Notes: generated by a model not told the origin, from the sequence alone. Counted from the stretch's first letter, positions 1-6,623 are shown. The stretch: DNA of 13,477 bases from WHSM01 sp050701635 (GCA_050701635.1 JBOGDF010000134.1:1-13477); one strand, 5' to 3'. Translations and numbers: made by a program.

Positions 1-2
1 TC

Positions 3-134
3 CAGGTGGTGGCTCGCAAGGCGGAGGAGGAGCCAGTACCGGTGTTGTACTGGCGACGACGACAACGCCGCGAGGCGCCATCTGGGCGCCGGAATTCGCA
101 AGCGAATCTCTGGCGCAGGACACTAGCAGACTGA
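3..134 (+). CDS. possible 3' end of an unidentified ORF (start outside window)
   Basis: An open frame enters from the left edge and runs 43 codons to a TGA at 132-134, five bases before the stop codon of the convergent ABC-F gene. The visible tail is very rich in Arg and Glu (for example AEEEPVPVLYWRRRQRRE) and matches no family I recognise. G/C at third positions is only about two thirds, clearly lower than in the neighbouring genes, and the stretch is crowded with inverted repeats. It may be the basic C-terminus of a real protein or simply non-coding sequence between two genes. No function is proposed. Confidence 0.25.
   Translation, partial: QVVARKAEEEPVPVLYWRRRQRREAPSGRRNSQANLWRRTLAD
32..54. 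repeat. 8-bp inverted repeat (possible terminator hairpin)
   Basis: GCCAGTAC (32-39) and GTACTGGC (47-54) are perfect complements around a 7-base loop. Shorter inverted repeats follow: GGCGCC at 74-79 and 85-90, and ATTCGC/GCGAAT at 94-107 (the latter with only a 2-base loop). There is no T-tract. Lying just past the end of the ABC-F gene, the hairpins could stop transcription coming from either side, but this is inference from position. Confidence 0.35.
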
Positions 135-139
135 TCCGC

Positions 140-1762
140 TCACGCCAGCTCGACCAGCTCGAGCAGGTCGTCGCTCCAGGCGTCCTCCACGCCGTCGGGC
201 AGCAGGATCGCCCGGTCCGGCTTGAGCGCGGTGACCGCGCCCGGGTCGTGCGTGACCAGCACCAACGCGCCCGGGTAGTGGGCGATCGCGTCCAGCACCT
301 GCTCCCGGCTGACCGGGTCCAGGTTGTTGGTCGGCTCGTCCAGCAGCAGTACGTTCGCCCCGGAGCAGACCAGCCCGGCGAGCGCCAGCCGAGTCTTCTC
401 GCCACCGGAGAGCACCGCGGCCGGCTTCTCCACGTCGTCGCCGCTGAACAGGAACGCGCCCAGGATCTTGCGCAGTTCATTGTCCGAGTACGCCAACCCG
501 CTCGCGCTGCGCATGTTCTCCAGCACCGTACGGTCGGTGTCGAGGGTCTCGTGCTCCTGCGCGTAGTAGCCAAGCCGCAGCCCGTGCCCCGGCCTGACCT
601 GACCGGTGTCCGGGGTCTCCTGCCCGGCGAGCAGTCGCAGCAGGGTCGTCTTGCCGGCGCCGTTCAGCCCCAGGATCGCCACCCGGCTGCCCTTGTCCAC
701 CGCCACGTCCACCCCGGCAAAGACCTCCAGGGACCCGTACGACTTGGACAGGCCGCTCGCCATCAGCGGAGTCTTGCCGCACGGCGCCGGGGTCGGGAAC
801 CGTACCTTCGCGACCTTGTCGGAGGCGCGTACCCCTTCCAGGCCGGTGAGCAGCTTCTCGGCGCGCTTGGCCATGTTCTGCGCGGCGACCGCCTTGGTCG
901 CCTTGGCCCGCATCTTGTCCGCCTGGGCGAACAGCGCGCCGGCCTTCCGCTCGGCGTTGGCGCGCTCCCGGCGGCGGCGCCGCTCGTCGGCCTCCCGCTG
1001 GTCCAGGTACGCCTTCCAACCCACGTTGTAGAAGTCCACGACGGAGCGGTTGGCGTCGAGATACCAGACCTTGTTCACCACCGCGTCTAGCAGCTCGACG
1101 TCGTGGCTGATCACGATCAGCCCGCCCTTGTGGCCGGACAGGAAGCTCCGCAGCCAGGTGATCGAGTCGGCGTCGAGGTGGTTGGTCGGCTCGTCCAGCA
1201 GCAGGGTGCCGCCGGAGCCGTCCGTGGACGCGTCGCTGAACAGGATCCGGGCCAGCTCGACCCGCCGGCGCTGGCCACCCGAGAGGGTCCCGAGCGGCTG
1301 GGCGAGCACCCGGTCGGCGAGCCCGAGGTTGGCGCAGATCCGGGCGGCTTCGGCTTCCGCGGCGTACCCGCCGAGGGCGGCGAACCGGTCTTCCAGGGCG
1401 CCGTAGCGGCGTACCAGCCGGTCCCGCTCCGTCGGGTCGACGGTCTCGGCCAGCGCGGTCTGCAGCTTGTCCAGCTCGTCGAGCAGGGTGTCCAGGCCGC
1501 GCGCGGAGAGCACCCGGTCCCGTGCGGTGACGTGCAGGTCGCCGGTACGCGGATCCTGCGGCAGATACCCGATCGGGCCGCGCCGGTCGAGCCGCCCGCC
1601 GTACGGCAGGGATTCGCCGGCGAGCACCTTCAACGTGGTGGTCTTGCCGGCGCCGTTGCGCCCGACCAGACCGATCCGGTCGCCGGGCTGCACCCGCAGC
1701 GTGGTCTCGGTGAGCAACGTACGCGCGCCCGCGCGCAGCTCCAGGCCGCTCGCGGTGATCAT
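140..1762 (-). CDS. ABC-F family ATP-binding protein
   Basis: This is a soluble twin-ATPase protein of 540 residues with no membrane segment, so it belongs to the ABC-F class of ribosome-acting factors and not to the transporters. Domain 1 has Walker A GRNGAGKT (34-41), signature LSGGQ (160-164), Walker B LLLDE followed by PTNHLD (187-197), and H-loop SHD (219-221). A charged Arg/Lys/Ala-rich linker (about 245-320) corresponds to the ABC-F element that reaches the P-site tRNA. Domain 2 has GLNGAGKT (364-371), LSGGE (450-454), LLLDE with PTNNLD (471-481) and THD (503-505). Both catalytic glutamates are present, so both ATP sites look competent. The start is the ATG at 1762; its Shine-Dalgarno sequence is weak. 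Length and sequence resemble the actinobacterial group that includes M. tuberculosis Rv1473, often annotated as macrolide transport. Whether it gives antibiotic resistance or acts in general translation cannot be read from the sequence. Confidence 0.93.
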   Translation of the reverse strand: MITASGLELRAGARTLLTETTLRVQPGDRIGLVGRNGAGKTTTLKVLAGESLPYGGRLDRRGPIGYLPQDPRTGDLHVTARDRVLSARGLDTLLDELDKLQTALAETVDPTERDRLVRRYGALEDRFAALGGYAAEAEAARICANLGLADRVLAQPLGTLSGGQRRRVELARILFSDASTDGSGGTLLLDEPTNHLDADSITWLRSFLSGHKGGLIVISHDVELLDAVVNKVWYLDANRSVVDFYNVGWKAYLDQREADERRRRRERANAERKAGALFAQADKMRAKATKAVAAQNMAKRAEKLLTGLEGVRASDKVAKVRFPTPAPCGKTPLMASGLSKSYGSLEVFAGVDVAVDKGSRVAILGLNGAGKTTLLRLLAGQETPDTGQVRPGHGLRLGYYAQEHETLDTDRTVLENMRSASGLAYSDNELRKILGAFLFSGDDVEKPAAVLSGGEKTRLALAGLVCSGANVLLLDEPTNNLDPVSREQVLDAIAHYPGALVLVTHDPGAVTALKPDRAILLPDGVEDAWSDDLLELVELA

Positions 1763-1788
1763 CGGAGATTGCTCACATGCACCGGACG

Positions 1789-1794
1789 AGTCTA
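1789..1794 (-). promoter_or_regulatory. candidate -10 element for the ABC-F gene
   Basis: On the minus strand TAGACT fits the actinobacterial TANNNT -10 pattern. It would place the transcript start about 20 bases before the ATG at 1762. No convincing -35 hexamer was found 16-18 bases upstream, so support is weak. Confidence 0.25.
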
Positions 1795-1849
1795 CGTGGG
1801 CCGAACCGCCACCGGCCGGTACGTGAGGCGGCCGTCACCGTCGCGGCGC

Positions 1850-1873
1850 GTACCCCCGAACGGGGCGGGGTAC
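1850..1873. promoter_or_regulatory. 7-bp inverted repeat, possible operator of the metallopeptidase gene
   Basis: GTACCCC (1850-1856) and GGGGTAC (1867-1873) are perfect inverted arms around a 10-base centre, spacing suitable for a dimeric regulator. The right arm abuts the candidate -35 hexamer of the downstream gene at 1874. Chance occurrence in GC-rich DNA is possible. Confidence 0.3.
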
Positions 1874-1902
1874 TTGGTGAAAGCCACGGCGCGTGCTAAA
1901 CC
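1874..1902 (+). promoter_or_regulatory. candidate promoter of the metallopeptidase gene
   Basis: TTGGTG (1874-1879), a 17-base spacer and TAAACC (1897-1902) resemble a housekeeping sigma promoter with an imperfect -10. The start of transcription would fall near 1909, leaving a short leader that contains the AGGGAGG ribosome binding site at 1915-1921. Confidence 0.3.
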
Positions 1903-1926
1903 TTCGGCGGACACAGGGAGGAATAC

Positions 1927-2868
1927 ATGTCAGACCTGAACGAAGGTGCCGAACTTGACACCAGTCAAGTCGAGGACATGCGTGGCGGGGGCGGTGGCGG
2001 CGGGGGCGGCTTCGGCGGCGCTGGTTTTCCGATCCCGATTCCCGGCGGCCGGATGGGCGGCGGCATCGGCGGGCTGATCCTGCTGCTGATCCTGGGGTTC
2101 CTCGGCTACAGCGGCAACATCCCCGGGCTGGGCGGCGGAGGCGGCGACAACCCGCCCGCCGGCAACCTCGCCGAGGAGTGCGCGGTCGACAAGCCCGACC
2201 GGTTCGAGCGTGCCGACTGCCGCAACCTGCTGTACATCAACTCGATCCAGGCGTACTGGAAGAGCGCGTTGCCGGAGACGCTGGGGCAGCCGTACCAGAT
2301 GACCACGACCCGGTTCTTCTCCAACGCGGTGAGCACCGGCTGCGGCCAGGCGGACAGCGGGATCGGCCCGTTCTACTGCCCCGCGGACAGCCACATCTAC
2401 ATCGACCTCACCTTCTACGACGAGCTGGCCAGCCGGTTCGGGGCGCCGGGTGAGTTTGCCGAGGCGTACGTGATGGCCCACGAGTACGGCCACCACATCC
2501 AGAACGTGGTCGGCACCTCCGAGCAGGTGCACCGCGAGCAGCAGCGCGACCCGAGCAACGCCAACAAGCTGTCGATCCGGCTCGAGCTGCAGGCCGACTG
2601 CTACGCCGGCGCGTGGGCCAACCACGCCGCCGAGACCGAGGACATGAAGGGCAACAAGCTGTTCAACTCGATCACCGAGCAGGACATCTCCGAGGCGCTG
2701 CAGGCAGCGGCCGCAGTCGGCGACGACGCGATCCAGAAGAAGTCCGGGGGCGGCATCAACCAGGACAGCTGGACCCACGGCTCCAGCGAGCAGCGGCAGC
2801 AGTGGTTCACCACCGGGTACGAATCCGGCGACCCGCGCCAGTGCGACACCTTCTCCGGAAGCGTGTAA
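1927..2868 (+). CDS. neutral zinc metallopeptidase, KPN_02809/YpfJ family
   Basis: This 313-residue protein is a membrane-anchored zinc-dependent peptidase of Pfam Zn_peptidase (PF04228). The N-terminus has a run of glycines (20-31), a Pro/Gly stretch and a single hydrophobic segment (about 48-60, IGGLILLLILGFLG), then another Gly-rich linker. The catalytic domain carries the HEYGHH motif (185-190), in which H185 and H189 are zinc ligands and E186 the catalytic base. E220 in ELQADCYAGAW is the probable third ligand. Four cysteines (85, 98, 139, 151) precede the motif and could form disulfides if the domain is outside the membrane. The ATG at 1927 is chosen for the strong AGGGAGG at 1915-1921, five bases upstream. 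The physiological substrate of this family is not established. The gene is apparently monocistronic, divergent from the ABC-F gene and convergent with the ACT gene. Confidence 0.92.
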   Translation: MSDLNEGAELDTSQVEDMRGGGGGGGGGFGGAGFPIPIPGGRMGGGIGGLILLLILGFLGYSGNIPGLGGGGGDNPPAGNLAEECAVDKPDRFERADCRNLLYINSIQAYWKSALPETLGQPYQMTTTRFFSNAVSTGCGQADSGIGPFYCPADSHIYIDLTFYDELASRFGAPGEFAEAYVMAHEYGHHIQNVVGTSEQVHREQQRDPSNANKLSIRLELQADCYAGAWANHAAETEDMKGNKLFNSITEQDISEALQAAAAVGDDAIQKKSGGGINQDSWTHGSSEQRQQWFTTGYESGDPRQCDTFSGSV

Positions 2869-2875
2869 CCGCCGG

Positions 2876-3265
2876 TCAGGAGACGACGAGGTCGCCGAGC
2901 GCCTTACGGGCGGCGGCGTCGTCGCTCACGCACACCGCCAGTTCGGCCTCACCTTCGCAGATCCGCACCGGCAGCACCAGCTCCATGTTGACGCGCGCGT
3001 CGGCCAGCCGGCGGGCGAGCAGCGCCGCCTGGCCGGGCTGGTCGGGCAGCCTCACGGTGAGCGCGTCCCGTTCGTTGAAGTCGAGCCCGGCGCTGTTCAG
3101 CGCGCCGCGGGCCGCGTCGTCGTCGTCGCACACGAACGCGACGATCCCCTGGCTGCCCGCGGTGACTCCGCAGAGCATCATGTTGGCGCCCCGTTCGGCG
3201 ATCAACTCGCTGAGCTGAGCCAACTCACCGGGCTGGTTCTTGAGCAACACCGTGAAGACACTCAT
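2876..3265 (-). CDS. tandem ACT-domain protein
   Basis: This 129-residue protein consists almost wholly of two ACT-like modules. The first is about 3-65, starting FTVLLKNQPGELAQLSELIAERG with the typical small-ligand turn (NQPGEL). The second is about 69-129, with DQPGQAALLARRLADARVN. ACT domains bind amino acids or other small ligands and usually control enzymes; there is no catalytic domain here, so it may be a stand-alone sensor or a partner of another protein. The ATG at 3265 is preceded by GGGGGAG on the minus strand, three bases away. A much longer reading upstream would run through the acVLRF1 gene in another frame and is not credible. The gene lies 74 bases downstream of acVLRF1 on the same strand and may share its transcript. 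Its 3' end is only 7 bases from the end of the metallopeptidase gene. The ligand is unknown. Confidence 0.85.
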   Translation of the reverse strand: MSVFTVLLKNQPGELAQLSELIAERGANMMLCGVTAGSQGIVAFVCDDDDAARGALNSAGLDFNERDALTVRLPDQPGQAALLARRLADARVNMELVLPVRICEGEAELAVCVSDDAAARKALGDLVVS

Positions 3266-3339
3266 GGCTCCCCCAGATAGTCGCCCCCCAGTCGTGACGC
3301 TACGCCGGTGGCCGGCTCGCCGCCTGGCCGATCGGCCGA

Positions 3340-4014
3340 TCAGGTCCGGTCCGGTGGCGGCTCGGTGAGCCTGATCCGGACCGTTCTGGCCTGCACTACC
3401 GCCTCGACGAGTACGGTGTGCCGCGGCTCGGGCACGTCGAGGAACCATCCGCCGACCCGTTCGGCGACCGGTGCCAGCCGGCGGTCGCCCAGCACCGCGT
3501 CCACCGCCTTGCGATCGCCGCCGCCTACCACCGCCCGGAGCGTGTCCAACCTGGGCAGCAGCAGCCGCGCCGCGGTGTCGGCGCCGGCCTCGGCGGACTC
3601 CCGCGCCTGCTTCTCCCGGCGCCGCGCGAACCGCTGCTGCGACCAGCCCCCGGCGGCGCTGCGACCCTGCACCAACCGGCGGTCCACTTTGGACTCCAGC
3701 AGCTTGTCCCCCACGGCGATGCCCACCGCGCAGGCGCCACGGCGTACCAGGAGCAGGCCGATCCGGTCTTCGGCGTTGGCTTCCGCGACCAGCTCGTCCG
3801 GGGTCGTGCCGGCGCCACGCCAGCCGTACGGGAGTTGACAGTCGGCCACCGCGCCGTCGGCGGCGGTGACCGCCAGGCCGGCGTCGGTACGGGACGCCGC
3901 CGCCTGTCCGTGTCGCTCGGCGAAGCCGTCCAGCCAGCGCGCCAGCCGGGCCGGTGCCACCTCGATCCACCGGCCGCCGCCCGCCGCCGGTCGCCCGCCC
4001 TTGCCTGCCGCCAC
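3340..4014 (-). CDS. acVLRF1-family peptidyl-tRNA hydrolase / release factor
   Basis: The 224-residue product resembles the actinobacterial Vms1-like release factor 1 family. Those proteins are related to eukaryotic eRF1/Vms1 and free stalled nascent chains by cutting the peptidyl-tRNA link in ribosome rescue. The key visible element is the loop QGRSAAGGWSQQRFARRR (116-133), where GGWSQQR takes the place of the eRF1 GGQ or Vms1 GSQ loop. The flanking helix is strongly basic (RRREKQARESAEAGAD), as expected for contact with ribosomal RNA. Upstream strands such as RIGLLLVRRGACAVGIAVGD (84-103) match the VLRF1 fold. No zinc finger or membrane segment is seen. The start is a GTG at 4014 with GGAGGG just upstream. 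The gene is divergent from the phosphoesterase across 98 bases and may be transcribed with the ACT gene. Assignment rests on the loop and overall pattern. Confidence 0.85.
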   Translation of the reverse strand: MAAGKGGRPAAGGGRWIEVAPARLARWLDGFAERHGQAAASRTDAGLAVTAADGAVADCQLPYGWRGAGTTPDELVAEANAEDRIGLLLVRRGACAVGIAVGDKLLESKVDRRLVQGRSAAGGWSQQRFARRREKQARESAEAGADTAARLLLPRLDTLRAVVGGGDRKAVDAVLGDRRLAPVAERVGGWFLDVPEPRHTVLVEAVVQARTVRIRLTEPPPDRT

Positions 4015-4101
4015 GCGCCCTCCGATCTACGCCACCGCTACGGTACGGCTCCTCTCCGTCCGGCGGGAGCGCGTGTAGCCTGCCACCAGCCCGAATCCGC
4101 C

Positions 4102-4106
4102 GGAGG
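4102..4106 (+). promoter_or_regulatory. ribosome binding site that decides the phosphoesterase start
   Basis: GGAGG lies six bases before the ATG at 4113. The open frame extends back to 3954, but that would overlap the acVLRF1 gene and its ribosome binding site, so 4113 is preferred. Confidence 0.75.
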
Positions 4107-4112
4107 CAGCAG

Positions 4113-5231
4113 ATGTGCGACGAGCTGGTCCCCGTACAGCCCGATCTGACCGACGAGCAGTGGGCGGCGACGCTGCCACCCCGGCTGACCCGCCGCGGCT
4201 TCCTGGCCGGCGCGCTGGGGGCCACCGCGGGCGCGTTCCTGTTGCCGGAGCTGGCGCGGGCGCGTACCACCGCGACGAAGGTCCCGCTGCCCACCGGCAC
4301 CACCACCCGGGTGCTCGTCACCGGCGACGCCGGCACCGGCCTGGCAGAGCAGTACGCCGTCGCCGCCGCCGCCCGCAAGCTGCACGCCGAGCGCCCGGTC
4401 GATCTCGCGATCGGGCTCGGCGACAACGCGTACGAGGACGGCGTCGAGAGCAGCACCGACGACGAGTTCGCCAGCAAGTTCGAACAGCCGAACGACGGCC
4501 TCGACGTGCCGTGGCTGATGGTGCTCGGCAACCACGACTGCTCGGGGCTGATCCCGGGCAGCGGCGGCTACCCGGCGCGCGGCGACTACCAGGTGGCGTA
4601 CCACGAGTACTCGCCGCGCTGGTACATGCCGCGGCGCTACTACTCGGTGCCGCTTCCGGCGGCGCGGCCGGTGGTGGAGTTCTTCGCGCTCGACACCAAC
4701 CCGGTGGCGTCGTACGTGCAGCAGACCGACCCGTACTACTTCTGGGACGGGCCGTACATGCGGGCGCAGCGGGACTGGCTGGTACGCGGGCTGGCCACCT
4801 CGCCGGCGCGCTGGAAGTTCGTGCTGACGCATCACCCGTACCGCAACAACGGGCCGCACGGCAACGCCGGCGCGTACGACGGGATCACGCTCGGCGACTA
4901 CACCAGCGGGAGCCACCTCAAGGAGCTGTTCGAGGAGGTGGTGTGCGGGCGGGCGCAGTTCATCCTGTCCGGCCACGACCACAGCAGTCAGGTGCTCACC
5001 GGCGACGCCACCCCGGCCAGTCGGGGCACCGAGCAGATCGTCTGCGGCGCGTCGGGCAAGTCGGTGGACGGCGACACGAACGTCACCAACCCGTACCACT
5101 GGCAGGACTTCTCCTCGCACGGCTTCATGGTGCTGACGATCCGGCCGCACCTGGTCGAGGTGGAGGCGTACCTGGTGGACGTGCCGACGGCGACCGCGCG
5201 GCTGGCGTACACCCATCTGCGGGAAGCCTGA
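4113..5231 (+). CDS. Tat-exported metallophosphoesterase (purple acid phosphatase-like)
   Basis: This 372-residue protein is a calcineurin-like phosphoesterase with a twin-arginine signal. After a polar 25-residue leader comes RRGFLAGALGATAGAFLL (27-44) and a plausible AxA cleavage site after ARA (48-50), so it is probably exported folded with its metals. Metal-site blocks appear in family order: GDAG (71-74), GDNAYEDG (103-110), GNHD (139-142), THHPY (239-243) and GHDH (287-290). They supply the Asp, Asn and His ligands of a binuclear centre, and the spacing and the GDNxY block resemble the tartrate-resistant acid phosphatase group. It likely hydrolyses phosphomonoesters outside the membrane; the natural substrate is unknown. 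No C-terminal anchor is seen. The start is fixed by GGAGG at 4102-4106. A TAGCCT at 4076-4081 could be a -10, without a clear -35. The DNA glycosylase gene follows after 12 bases and is probably cotranscribed. Confidence 0.9.
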   Translation: MCDELVPVQPDLTDEQWAATLPPRLTRRGFLAGALGATAGAFLLPELARARTTATKVPLPTGTTTRVLVTGDAGTGLAEQYAVAAAARKLHAERPVDLAIGLGDNAYEDGVESSTDDEFASKFEQPNDGLDVPWLMVLGNHDCSGLIPGSGGYPARGDYQVAYHEYSPRWYMPRRYYSVPLPAARPVVEFFALDTNPVASYVQQTDPYYFWDGPYMRAQRDWLVRGLATSPARWKFVLTHHPYRNNGPHGNAGAYDGITLGDYTSGSHLKELFEEVVCGRAQFILSGHDHSSQVLTGDATPASRGTEQIVCGASGKSVDGDTNVTNPYHWQDFSSHGFMVLTIRPHLVEVEAYLVDVPTATARLAYTHLREA

Positions 5232-5243
5232 CATCCTGGGCCG

Positions 5244-5903
5244 GTGACGATCCCACTGCTGCGCCAGGTGTACGGCGCCGCCCGCGACCCCGCGAAGGCC
5301 GCCGCGATGGCCGGGTACATGAAGGGGCGGTTCGACTTCCTCGGGATCCCGACGCCGCAGCGCCGGGCGCTCAGCCGTGAGGTGCTCGCCGCCGGCAAGC
5401 CCGGGGTCGCGGAGCTGCCCGGGATCGCACTGGCCTGCTGGGAGCTGCCGGAGCGGGAATACCAGTACTTCGCCACCGACCTGCTGGTGCGGTACGCCGC
5501 CCGACTGCCCGCCGATTTCGTCGCCACCGCGGAGCAGCTGATCACCACGAAGTCGTGGTGGGACACCGTGGATCTGCTCGCCACCCGGGTGGTCGGGTCG
5601 CTGGTGACCCGACACCCCGAGCTGCGGCGCACCATGGACGACTGGAGCCGCCACGAAAACCTGTGGCTGGTACGCACCGCGATCCTGTACCAATTGCATG
5701 CCGGCGCGCGGACCGACACCGTACGGCTGTTCGGGTACTGCGCCGCGCAGGCAGGACATCGGGACTTCTTCGTACGGAAGGCGATCGGGTGGGCGCTGCG
5801 GCAGTACGCCCGGACCGACCCGGACGGGGTGCGGCGCTTCGTCTCCGTACACCGGGAAGAGCTTTCGCCCTTGTCGGTACGGGAAGCGATGAAACATCTG
5901 TGA
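5244..5903 (+). CDS. DNA alkylation repair protein, AlkD-like glycosylase
   Basis: The 219-residue, all-helical HEAT-repeat-type protein matches the AlkD family, which removes N3- and N7-alkylated purines without flipping the base. The N-terminal YMKGRFDFLGIPTPQRR (25-41) is characteristic. SWWDTVD (104-110) carries W106 and D110, which align by spacing with the catalytic Trp109 and Asp113 of Bacillus cereus AlkD. R144 in WLVRTAI and W183 in RKAIGWALRQYAR complete the expected active-site set, so the enzyme should be active. Length is normal. The start is a GTG at 5244, 12 bases after the phosphoesterase stop, with no good Shine-Dalgarno sequence; translation probably depends on the upstream gene. 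The stop codon at 5901-5903 forms the first three bases of an operator of the next operon. A role in self-protection from an alkylating compound is possible but unproven. Confidence 0.9.
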   Translation: MTIPLLRQVYGAARDPAKAAAMAGYMKGRFDFLGIPTPQRRALSREVLAAGKPGVAELPGIALACWELPEREYQYFATDLLVRYAARLPADFVATAEQLITTKSWWDTVDLLATRVVGSLVTRHPELRRTMDDWSRHENLWLVRTAILYQLHAGARTDTVRLFGYCAAQAGHRDFFVRKAIGWALRQYARTDPDGVRRFVSVHREELSPLSVREAMKHL

Positions 5904-5918
5904 GTGAGGACTCACTCA
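5901..5918. promoter_or_regulatory. TetR-type operator O1
   Basis: TGAGTGAGGACTCACTCA is a perfect inverted repeat of 8-base arms around a 2-base centre. It lies directly upstream of the -35 hexamer of the TetR/efflux promoter, and its first three bases are the stop codon of the AlkD-like gene. The arms are identical to those of O2. Confidence 0.85.
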
Positions 5919-5948
5919 TTGCATGAGTGAGTCCTCACTCATTAGGAT
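5919..5948 (+). promoter_or_regulatory. promoter of the TetR/ABC efflux operon
   Basis: TTGCAT (5919-5924), an 18-base spacer and TAGGAT (5943-5948) fit an actinobacterial promoter with a good TANNNT -10 and a moderate -35. Operator O2 (5924-5941) fills the spacer and O1 abuts the -35, so a bound repressor would block RNA polymerase. The predicted transcript start is near 5955-5956, at the preferred ATG of the regulator, implying a leaderless message. Confidence 0.6.
5924..5941. promoter_or_regulatory. TetR-type operator O2
   Basis: TGAGTGAGTCCTCACTCA is a second perfect 8+2+8 palindrome with the same half-sites as O1, centre to centre 23 bp away, and a 5-base gap (TTGCA) between them. O1 and O2 together also form an almost perfect 41-base inverted repeat. 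The site sits between the -35 and -10 hexamers, a typical position for autorepression. Confidence 0.85.
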
Positions 5949-5955
5949 GGGCGGC

Positions 5956-6623
5956 ATGGCCGAGATCCAGACCGCGCGCCGCAGGGCTCCCGCGATGAGC
6001 GGGGACGACCGGCGCGCCGCGATCATCGAAGCGACGCTTCCGCTGCTCGCCGAGCACGGCACCAAGGTGACCACCAGCCAGATCGCGCAGGCGGCCGGGA
6101 TCGCCGAGGGCACCGTGTTCCGGGTGTTCCAGGACAAGCAGGCGCTGATCGACCAGTGCCTGCAGCAGGCGCTCGACCCCACCGAGGGGCTCGCCGCGAT
6201 CAAGTCGATCTCCCGCGACCTCACCCTGGAGGTACGGCTGCGGGTGGTCGCCGCGAACCTGACGGACCGGATGAGCCGGATCGGCGCCGTGATGCACGCG
6301 CTGTCCGCCACCGGATACCGGATGGAGCGGGTGCACGACCAGAAGCGGCACGCCGACCGGGAGCAGTGGTTCACCGACACCACCGACGCGCTGATCGAGC
6401 TGATCGGGCCCGATGCGGAGGCGCTGCGGTTGCCGCCGGAGCGGGCCGCCCAGATCTTCCTCGGCGTGGTGTTCAGCAGCCAGCTCGCCGGCAGGATGCG
6501 GGGCTGCGGGAGCCCCGTCGACCAGGACACCGCCGAGGCGGCACACGCCATGAACGAGCTGATCGACGTGTTCCTGCGCGGCGTACTCAACGACGACGAC
6601 ACATCACGACACGGGGAGACTCG

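Noticed and set aside
248..1939. Several long plus-strand open frames opposite the ABC-F gene
   Set aside because: They are antisense shadows, common in GC-rich DNA; their products are low-complexity Arg/Val/Gly-rich strings, while the minus strand encodes complete ABC motifs.
1979..2020. Run of Gly codons at the metallopeptidase N-terminus as a tandem repeat element
   Set aside because: It encodes the Gly-rich linker typical of this peptidase family and is not a separate repeat.
3330..3341. Perfect 12-bp palindrome GATCGGCCGATC at the acVLRF1 stop codon
   Set aside because: It is short, has no loop, is not next to a clear promoter, and GATC/GGCC words recur by chance at this base composition.
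3266..4531. Upstream extension of the ACT-protein frame to a 551-residue product
   Set aside because: The extension runs through acVLRF1 in another frame and is Arg/Gly/Ala low complexity; the ATG at 3265 has a good ribosome binding site and begins the domain exactly.
4038..5915. A 625-residue minus-strand open frame opposite the phosphoesterase and AlkD-like genes
   Set aside because: The product is His/Arg/Val/Pro-rich with no domain, and it mirrors two well-supported plus-strand genes.
5923..5955. Start of the TetR regulator at ATG 5923
   Set aside because: It lies within the operator array and before the -10 element, with no ribosome binding site; it would add residues encoded by the operator.
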